Source: Basidiobolus meristosporus CBS 931.73 (Eukaryota > Basidiobolomycota > Basidiobolomycetes > Basidiobolales > Basidiobolaceae). Taken from it: 64,000 bases of DNA. Of the stretch, positions 54,464 to 64,000 are shown piece after piece. Below the pieces are notes generated by a model. The model had not been told where the DNA came from. It made no database searches and worked only from the letters and a program-made list of their open reading frames with translations. The position numbers and the translations under genes were made by a program. Location of the stretch: positions 1-64,000 of the forward strand of contig MCFE01000238.1 of the NCBI GenBank assembly GCA_002104905.1, written 5' to 3'. Numbering within the stretch: position 1 is the first letter of the stretch; every line of letters begins with the position of its first letter.

Positions 54464-55806
54464 ATGTACAAGCAGCATGAAAAGGATCTGGAAATGGGAA
54501 CCCTCCGCAATGCTCACTCTCAAACAACGTCTCTTGAAGACTTTTTTACAGAGGTTATTCATCATGTTATAGATATCCTCTAGCTATCCACTCAATTTTC
54601 GCATAGGCTCAAACAATAGAGGAATCTATTGAGAAAATCAACGGCAATATCAAGACTATTGCTGAGCTGCACTCCCACTCCTTGGACCTTGTGAGCAACG
54701 AAGAGTCTTTACGTAGGTTCAGTTTTCTTCTGTCTGTGGGTATTCTATTCGACGCTAAAGGGTATCAAAATACTCCCAATAGGAATCTCGCATGGTTTGG
54801 ACCGGACCATCAACGAAACACGGCTACAGCTAATCGACACTAAGAACCGAATTCAGGGTTAGTTCCATGGCTGGGGTCGGTTTCGATATTCACGATATTT
54901 ATTTTGTTTTCTAGCCATGGAAGTTGAAAACCGGAAAATCCATGTCTCTTCCAACTCCCAAATAAGAAGAAATCGAGTAAGTGCTGTATGGGATTTCACG
55001 CTGAGCCCCCGCAGTGTACCTAAGTGAACTTTTGTCAGTAGCATGCCGCATTGAAAATGAAGTTTCTGAATTCGTTGAAGAGCTATCAAAGTATAGAAGT
55101 CACTTACAGAGATAAATATCAACAAATGATCGAAAGACAAATTCGAATTGGTTGGTACCGCTTCTTCTCGAACATTCCCTTGCCTATGTCTAACGGTCTT
55201 CCAAGTCAATCCCGATGCTACGGACGAAGATATTGGCGCGGCTCTGGATAACGAGCATGGTGGTGTCTTTGCACAGGCGGTCAGCATAATGTTGTGACAT
55301 CGTTTACTAAACTTGCGCAAAACTCACATTCGCTCTTCGGGGACTAGATTATGAAATCTAATCGAACCAATGAGGCCCGGAGCGTGTTTCAAGCTGTACA
55401 AGACCGACATGCGGATGTCAAGAAGATTGAAAAAACCATCCTTGTATGTTCGTGTGCTACGATGTGTAAGAGTTGCTTTACTGACCCGTTACATCGGTAC
55501 GACAGGAGCTTTCAAACTTGTTCCAGGAAATGCATCTGTTGGTGGATACTCAGGCAGAGACGCTTGACCGTATCGAAGCACAGATGTCAGAAGCAGTCAT
55601 TCACACCAGTCAGGCCGAAAAAGAGCTTTCCGGGGCAATGGGTCATGCTACAAGCGCTAGGAAGGTGAGAACAAGCATATAACGTTGACTCTACATCCAA
55701 ACTCACCTCAAGTATCTCCACGGAATAGAAAAAATGGTGCCTCATCATCTCAGCCATAGTACTTCTAATCATCATCATTGTGGTGATTATTGTTCAAGTT
55801 AGTTGA
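54464..55806 (+). CDS. Sso1/2-like plasma-membrane syntaxin (Qa-SNARE)
   Basis: 282 residues in nine exons; introns 54,554-54,606, 54,713-54,782, 54,858-54,914, 54,977-55,041, 55,151-55,205, 55,280-55,347, 55,444-55,505 and 55,665-55,728. The N-terminal Habc bundle starts SLEDFFTEAQTIEESIEKIN and includes YRDKYQQMIERQIRIVNPDA, the syntaxin hallmark. The SNARE motif includes RHADVKKIEKTILELSNLFQ and MHLLVDTQAETLDRIEAQM with the central-layer Gln. A C-terminal anchor follows (KKWCLIISAIVLLIIIIVVI). It should pair with Sec9/SNAP-25-type and Snc/VAMP proteins in exocytosis. Coding length is 849 and all junction phases agree. Confidence 0.93.
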
Positions 55807-56422
55807 AGGCTACACATTCAGGAATAAATTGACCAGATGCACGAAAGAGAGTTTGTCGGTGTATCTATGGTGTGATTCATGGATGAGTCGATCATGTTTG
55901 TATCAAGCTCAGGGAGTAATGAAAGAATGGGGTTGGATTGCCCTGTGAGGGATCGCTCGGGGATTGTGGAAAGAACTCATCTGCTTCTGTTGAACGGTGA
56001 TGTAGAGATGTGGCTAGGAGCTATGGATATGACAAAATCCACACGATATTAGCATCCTTACAAATAGAGAAAGGAGTACAAGCATTTGTCGAGTTGGTCT
56101 GAATTTTTCAAGGAAGTATTCCTGCAATCCTGATCGATACCATTGGACTTTGTGCCCTTATAATTATCATGATGCAAGCTGGGAAATCCGGTGTACCGTG
56201 TGGAAAAGCCCAGCTTACCGACAAACATGCAGTGTCTTGGTATTTTTCATTTATTTCGCCTGCTGCTTGAGATGGAGTAATGGGGAGGCAGCCAATACAA
56301 TAATAACGCCACAAAGAAATAGATACAGAAAGCCTCATGATTCGATCGGCTCCAGACACGTTTAACTGTAGCTCAAACAAATGCCGCCCGGTCTGAGATG
56401 AAATTCCACAGGCAGGCCTATG
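55807..56422. other. Convergent intergenic spacer
   Basis: Between the syntaxin and F-box genes. A 90-codon minus frame (56,108-56,380) and a 71-codon plus frame overlap each other and show no features. I see nothing else. Confidence 0.4.
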
Positions 56423-57121
56423 TTACCAGATAGCGTTTCCAAAGATCAAATCATCTGGGTCATCATGGCTGTAGCAGCTCAGCTTGCCTCTAACGTAGCT
56501 TTTGAAGATACTGTACAATCTCTCCTCCAACCGGTTCTTTTTACTGAATTTCTCTCCTACATCAGTGAATGCAATTCTCTCAAAATTGACTCGAAATTTT
56601 TCAGAAAAGGTGTACGCAAACCATCGGTGGTGTGTTTCAATTAAATAAGGTTCAAACGACTCGACCAGAAGGTGAAGAGAGTTCCAGTCTTGCTTCTTAT
56701 GAATAAAGAGTTTGTTATGTAAGGCATATGGTAGAAGAGTGGCATAGTGGACAACACGCATATCATAGACTGTTCGCCAGCCAGCAGAGTTGAAATCCAG
56801 CAGCGGTGGGGCGGTAGTTTCTACGTAGTTGAGGATGAATCCATCTTCCAGTGGTATTTTGAGTTGGTTCGCTATGGCAAGTCCTTTGGAAGGCCAGTGT
56901 TTGCAGTTGGTAAAATACCATTTCTTCACGAACATTCGATTGTCAAGTGCTTCATTTAAAAACTCGCAACTCGAACGTAAAGAACATACATCGCCCCAGT
57001 CGGTAACAGAAAGCACAATCATATGGATGATCTCCAGCGGAAGTTGGGCTATTGGGAAAGGCTTTGTTGTCATCTTGGATTGCGGGTTGTTGGAATTCAA
57101 GGTGCGAGTGTCTAGAAGCAT
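56423..57121 (-). CDS. F-box protein
   Basis: 232 residues from the first ATG (57,119-57,121); an internal Met 16 codons later, just before the F-box, is an alternative start. The F-box occupies about residues 20-60 (IAQLPLEIIHMIVLSVTDWG, DVCSLRSSCEFLNEALDN), which should bind Skp1 in an SCF ubiquitin ligase. The remaining 170 residues have no repeats that I can identify (HHRWFAYTFSEKFRVNFERI; LEERLYSIFKSYVRGK). Target unknown. Lineage-expanded F-box proteins of this plain type are common in fungi. Single exon, divergent from the KDM4-like gene. Confidence 0.75.
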   Translation of the reverse strand: MLLDTRTLNSNNPQSKMTTKPFPIAQLPLEIIHMIVLSVTDWGDVCSLRSSCEFLNEALDNRMFVKKWYFTNCKHWPSKGLAIANQLKIPLEDGFILNYVETTAPPLLDFNSAGWRTVYDMRVVHYATLLPYALHNKLFIHKKQDWNSLHLLVESFEPYLIETHHRWFAYTFSEKFRVNFERIAFTDVGEKFSKKNRLEERLYSIFKSYVRGKLSCYSHDDPDDLIFGNAIW

Positions 57122-58036
57122 GAATAACTCCCTGGCTGTGACTTGCAAAATAGGGGCCCACTATAAGAGGCAACTACCAATGGTAACAAAACAATCACAT
57201 TGTCATTGAGCGCAGCAACTACGAAATTTTGTCAGATGAAACAAGGTGACCGGGGATTTCCATTTCATCATATGGATTGCTGGGTATTCATGGAAAATCA
57301 CTCACATGGCTCGCCAGTCCAACCGGTTGGGGTGTAAATATATACATTTATCAAATTTATTTTACATACCATTTGATAGCCAAGCCAAGCACCAATCTGA
57401 ATGCAGCAGCAACGATTCCTCAGGCTTGCTCACAGTAGCCAGGAAACTCAGCATGTAAATTAAGATGGGGAGCTGATGTTGAGAGGTGTGGTGACTAATC
57501 ACGACCAGGCCGCTCCTTCAGACATGGTGCTGTGTGTGGGCTAACAGCTTTTCCCACTGGGCGGAGGTTACCACCGCCACTACAAACCGAGGACTCGACA
57601 GAGAACGATGCAGTGGTAGCTCGAACAACTCATGTCAATTGTAGTATGGTGCCTTCACTTGGGAAGTCTAGAATGGTGAAATGCTTTGCACTGCAAATAT
57701 ATATGCTATAGAACCGATTGCTCAGATATCATGATGTGCTTAAATTAAAACCAAGTCTGCTCAAACCATTATGGTAAATCATCCAACTGAAATAGGAATA
57801 TGGGCTCGTTACGAAGTTTCATGCATTTCAAACCGTGTTTCTTGGAAACCCTGATATTTTTATATATTGTGGTTATTTGCACTTGAGATTTCATCCACTC
57901 TGGTCCTTGAAATTCAACCGAATTTTTTTCTTACCTGAAACTGGTTGGAATTGGTATATCACACGAACAATATAGCACGCCCTAAGTTAGCAACCTTGAG
58001 CATTGTGAGCATTTTAGCAGAAGAAATAAAGCCAGT
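57122..58036. other. Divergent promoter region between F-box and KDM4-like genes
   Basis: About 900 bases without a supported gene; AT-rich runs near 57,340-57,370 and 57,840-57,930. Core promoters of both flanking genes must lie here, but no specific element can be assigned. Confidence 0.4.
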
Positions 58037-60344
<2,308 letters not shown>

Positions 60345-60591
60345 ATACTTTTATAAAGTCACCACTTGCGATCACGAACTGCCCTAGGCACATTTCATGG
60401 GGTGAAGCGTGCAATTATGGACACGAACGGCTTTTTGTCCGACACGAATAATAGCCGATATTGACACTACTCTTAGAGACGGACTAATAAAACCCGGATA
60501 GATCAACGTTAGATGTCTGCTTGTTGTTAAGAAAATAACCCTCGTGCTCAAGTATTTATTAATCCTGTGTGTTATAAATGATATAGTTGCT

Positions 60592-61173
60592 TTAAACGAC
60601 TCCTGTCTTTCTGGTAAATTTAAACATCCTATTCAAGGACTTCTTAAAAGATACTGCTGGCTTGGTCCGCTTGTATGAATCAAGGTATTCAATTTGTCGA
60701 TTGTTGAATGCCCCTCGGCGTTTGGCTCGAATAAATTCAATTGCATTCAATGATTCCATACCTGACTCAATCAGGGCTAAGGCGACCAAAACCGGGGCTC
60801 GACCGAGCCCTGCCACACAATGTATAGCGATGGTATTTGTTTCACCTTGCCTGTTGCGTTTGCCGCATGAGTCAACAAGGTTCAGCCATTTCTTGATAAT
60901 CATTGAGGAAGGTATGCTCCCGTCTGGAAATGGCAGGTCATGAATAGCAATACCAGCGTTAATAAGCGGCTCAGTGGAATAGGTGGGCTCGCAAACTCGT
61001 ACTACGTCTGTCACAAGATAATGGTGGAATTCACGAAGATAAATCTGGATGTTGGAGTTTGTTGGACAATCCAGGATAAGAAAACGAAGGTCTTTGTACT
61101 CGATAAAAGAAACCAAAGCGTCCAGAACAGATGCTTTAGGTTGCTGGGGCTTGGTGCGAAGTTCAGCGGGCAT
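60592..61173 (-). CDS. PRL/PTP4A-type protein tyrosine phosphatase
   Basis: 193 residues, single exon, ATG at 61,171-61,173. P-loop HCVAGLGRAPVLVALALIES has catalytic C119 and R125, with Ala after Arg as in PRLs. The WPD-like loop is HDLPFPDG (D84 the likely acid). C61 in VRVCEPTYSTEPL matches the regulatory Cys49 of animal PRLs. The C-terminal tail is basic (KKSLNRMFKFTRKTGVV) but ends without the CaaX prenylation box typical of animal PRLs. The N-terminus is about 20 residues longer than human PRLs. Animal PRLs bind CNNM magnesium transporters and regulate growth. The role here is unknown. It converges on the KDM4-like gene with a 247-base gap. Confidence 0.9.
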   Translation of the reverse strand: MPAELRTKPQQPKASVLDALVSFIEYKDLRFLILDCPTNSNIQIYLREFHHYLVTDVVRVCEPTYSTEPLINAGIAIHDLPFPDGSIPSSMIIKKWLNLVDSCGKRNRQGETNTIAIHCVAGLGRAPVLVALALIESGMESLNAIEFIRAKRRGAFNNRQIEYLDSYKRTKPAVSFKKSLNRMFKFTRKTGVV

Positions 61174-62217
61174 TATGGAAAAGTCTTGCTAGCGCGCGAA
61201 TAAACGTTGATTGATTTCAGTAGTTAACCGTCACCGACTGTTGGTGAGTGTTGGGCTACGCAGAAGGTAATGGTTTGGCGTGAGATAGCGATAGAGAGGA
61301 TAAGTGCAGGTGAATATTGAACAATTGAATGTCTGTCCTGGTAATGGGCCTTTCTCATGTTACGTTGGTACGGAATACAGGAGGGACCTTGTGATAAAAA
61401 CTGGAGTGTTGATTGTTCTTTGGAGGAGGTAATCCTTTTTTGAGTTGAATTCAGTGACCAACCACTTGTATTTATACATTCCCAAATAAATTATACATAA
61501 ACAAATGCCATCACAAAGATGCCCGATACACATGTACATATTCTTATAGTACTGATGATAATTTTGATGGCGAATATGATTGGAGTATCAATCTAATTAG
61601 AATATCTAACCGTTAATCAGGAGCGTATTTGAGATTAATAATAGCGCGTAAACTAAGGGGTTGAGACTCGTTGACGAATCAGCAGGCGGGAGGCTTCAAC
61701 GAGTGACGCAGCATGCTGAGGCCTCGAATCAAGTAATCAACACCCGTTCTTATGGAACGGTGATACCAAATTAAGGAACCCTTGTGACGAAACAGCACCA
61801 AGTAGCAGTCAAATACAGTCAGAGTGATGTAATCCTATTTTCCAATGATCAGAATTGCTGGACTGCATATGTTGATCAAGTGATGTTCTGACCAAGCAGC
61901 AAGTAGTGACGATTACAAACCAAAACTTGTTGTCTGAAAGATGGGTGTGGTACGTATGCCGTTTCTCATATTCAATGGAACATTCAATTCGACAGTTTTG
62001 TTTGTTCAAATGCGGGATGTGGAACAACTCTGTTAAGTCTAAATGCTAGAATCTGCAGTATATTAGAATACTCTAAATTGTTATATTATTCAAATAAAGT
62101 TAAAGCCAGATCAGTGATGTGTGTTTCTTGAATGAATTCAGATCAGGTCAGTGCTGGGCTATTTAGTATTCATACATGAATTAATCTCAATATTAATATA
62201 CAGGCAGGTGATGAGAC
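61174..62217. other. Intergenic region, no gene recognised
   Basis: About 1 kb between the PRL 5' end and the WW-gene 3' end, both on the minus strand. Very AT-rich around 61,480-61,640 and 62,040-62,200. A 72-codon minus frame (61,809-62,027) lacks features. The PRL promoter is expected just above 61,173. Confidence 0.4.
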
Positions 62218-63153
62218 TTAGAAGAATCCATGATGATGGTGATGATGATGGTGGTGGGGGTGTCCGAAAGGTCCATAAAAACCTGAATATCCATATCGAC
62301 CATAATGATGATGCCGACCCCGACCCATTCCTAGCAATTCGCCGGCAGCTAGGCCTATTGCAAGTCCACCCAAACCACCACCGGCTATAGAGGTCATGTT
62401 ACTTTTAGATGGTGCACTGGTGGACAGGTTTGTGGTAGGTTGCATAGTAGGTGGTGGCAAGTAGTAGTTTGATTGATTGGGCAGACTTCCATATGTTGTC
62501 GAGGGAACAGAACCACTGCCTGTGCCGAGGTATCTACTACCAGCTGCAGGATTCAAATCCATTTGGTTTGTATTACCAACCAAATCTAAATATGAGCTAG
62601 CGGTACCTTGAGGCTCAGTTACTTTTTGCGAAGAATAGCGTTGGGAAGATTGAGAAGTGGCTTCGTAGGGAGGCTCATTGATACGCGGTGTATTAAAAGG
62701 GTTGTTTGAATTCATGGGTGGATAAGCACTTTGACTAGGTTGAGCTGACGCGTTCGAGGAATTCTCGAAAACACCCGGGTTTTCCAGGCTCATGCTGCTT
62801 TGTGAGGCGTACGCAATGCAATCACTTGGTGAAGGCATCACAATTCTAGGGTTCTCATCAGAATATCCGTGACCAGGAATAGGTATAGGCATTGTAGTGC
62901 TTTTTGTAGAATCTTGCTCTAAATCTGGGAAAACAAGACGTGGATCTTCCCAGGTTACCGTTCCGGAAGACGTTTCTGTAGTGACTGTTAATTTGAGATC
63001 AAGGAAATTGAGTTATGTTTACTTACCTATGAAGTACGTTTTACCCGAAAGTTGGTCAGTTTGAGCAGTCCTTAATATGAGGTTTGATGTTAGAGGGAGC
63101 CGAGAAATATAGTACAATAGAAATTACCATCCATAAGGCAAAGGTGAGTCCAT
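62218..63153 (-). CDS. WW-domain protein with Gly/His-rich C-terminus
   Basis: 278 residues, three exons (63,153-63,128, 63,070-63,027, 62,984-62,218). Introns are 57 and 42 nt, and the coding length is 837. The WW domain is split by both introns: DSPLPYGW, TAQTDQLSGKTYFI, then VTTETSSGTVTWEDPRLVFP, with both Trp residues and the Pro present. A long Ser/Pro/Gln/Asn-rich linker follows, then a glycine-zipper-like hydrophobic patch (AGGGLGGLAIGLAAGELLG), an aromatic/Gly stretch and a run of nine His before GFF. The WW domain should bind Pro-rich ligands. The C-terminus could associate with membranes or metal, but that is inference. The 42-nt intron is near the lower limit for fungi. Confidence 0.8.
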
Positions 63154-64000
63154 GATAAGATGATACTTTGATGAAAACAAATATAAAGATTTCTACAGCA
63201 ATGAGGTGGGACGAATTTATATATTGATATCACTTGGCTCTAATAATTGATATCATTATTATACGTTATTGGCGAACTATATAGGTGCTAAATATTTGAA
63301 TCAAAGCTTGTCTTCAAAACTGGAAAGATAAATGCAAATTAATATGTCAAGGTCTTGACTTTGGCAAGTCATAATGTAGACGATACGTGAGGTATATTAC
63401 CAATTGCAGAAAGTCACACTAAATAACCGTTGAGCCATGTGTAAAAATTGGCTTAAATGTCATGAAAAATTCAGGAGCTTTCCAACTATACTGCGCACAA
63501 TTTAATATTATCAATACAATAGTCAAAATAGACAGTCCTGCTGAGCCAAGAGTCAGATGATGCTTACGAAGTTTCCTTGTCCATTCATGCGAACAATATC
63601 TAAGTTCCTTTACATTGTTCAGATTAGACATTGCTGCCAAGATCGCCTTGTGCCAATAGCTTGACTTTAACGCTGATCATATGAATGCTGCGTATTCAAT
63701 TAACAATTTCATTTTTTCAGCTGTTGTTAAGGGTAACATCTTCACCACGGAGCTACTGAAGTAACTGGTTCATACCAATTATACTATGCGTATGTATAGA
63801 CATTTGGACATTAACACACTTGTTGATACTAACGTGCTACTGATAATCAGAGTTTTCCACTCTGGCTAGTTTAACTTCTGAACGATTTAGAAAAACAACA
63901 TAATATCCGTCAAAACTAGTGAACACCACTAAGCATCAATATTCTCTAGAACCAGATCTTCATCGTATTTCGAAACAGATCGTTTAGCTGTTTTCTAGAG
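63154..64000. other. WW-gene upstream region with a possible small membrane protein
   Basis: A minus-strand frame at 63,419-63,631 (70 codons from its first ATG) has a basic N-terminal part (EWTRKLRKHH) and one hydrophobic span (SAGLSILTIVLIILNCAQY), so it could encode a small single-span protein or be one exon of a gene running off the window. Nothing else is recognisable up to 64,000. Confidence 0.4.

Overview
The window is nuclear DNA of a filamentous or zygomycete-type fungus. The host genes have very short introns (42-93 nt, GT...AG, several with a TAAC branch-like motif). They encode eukaryotic proteins: a CCT/TRiC subunit, an Sso-type syntaxin, a KDM4-type JmjN/JmjC demethylase, an F-box protein and a WW protein. 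A RING-TRAF-WD40 (TRAF7-like) protein and a PRL/PTP4A-type phosphatase sit beside them. I infer an early-diverging lineage from those last two, but the sequence alone does not fix the phylum. I saw no tRNA, rRNA or CRISPR array.

Layout. Positions 1 to about 39,900 are a CpG-poor graveyard of nested transposons with no convincing host gene. Positions about 40,100 to 64,000 are ordinary, gene-dense, CpG-containing DNA.

Transposon half. Four superfamilies recognised by coding motifs are interleaved. (i) CACTA/EnSpm Tnp2 copies lie at 150-1,565 (-), 17,088-18,775 continuing at 22,764 (+), and 27,470-29,981 continuing at 33,394 (+). (ii) PIF/Harbinger copies lie at 8,640-11,260, 18,776-22,763 and 29,982-33,393. 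The last has terminal inverted repeats and an ATT target duplication, and carries a divergent companion gene ('gene D'). (iii) Ty1/Copia elements form family A (8,972-11,169, 11,398-15,290, 15,290-16,838 and a solo LTR near 17,279) and family B (33,690-37,709, 38,880-39,900 and a solo LTR at 7,739-8,085). (iv) Ty3/Gypsy is one element with three LTRs at 3,022-7,363, plus LTR remnants at 16,862-17,077 and 21,931-22,298. A further unknown gene family ('X') recurs four times. Paralogous empty sites inside the window let several insertions be dated relative to each other.

Gene half. In order: a C2H2 transcription factor (41,368-42,195 +); an ArsB/CitM-type permease (43,491-45,233 -); a TRAF7-like RING/TRAF/WD40 protein (47,394-49,213 +, six exons); a CCT-beta gene (49,766-51,718 -) broken by two 1-bp deletions and one stop; a small membrane protein (52,159-52,374 -); two hypothetical minus-strand genes; an Sso-like syntaxin (54,464-55,806 +, nine exons); an F-box protein (56,423-57,121 -); a KDM4-like demethylase with an extended PHD finger (58,037-60,344 +, eight exons); a PRL-type phosphatase without CaaX box (60,592-61,173 -); and a WW-domain protein with a His-rich tail (62,218-63,153 -, three exons). 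Where I give a spliced model, exon lengths sum to whole codons, which supports it. The genes look like independent housekeeping, regulatory and trafficking loci, not a functional cluster.
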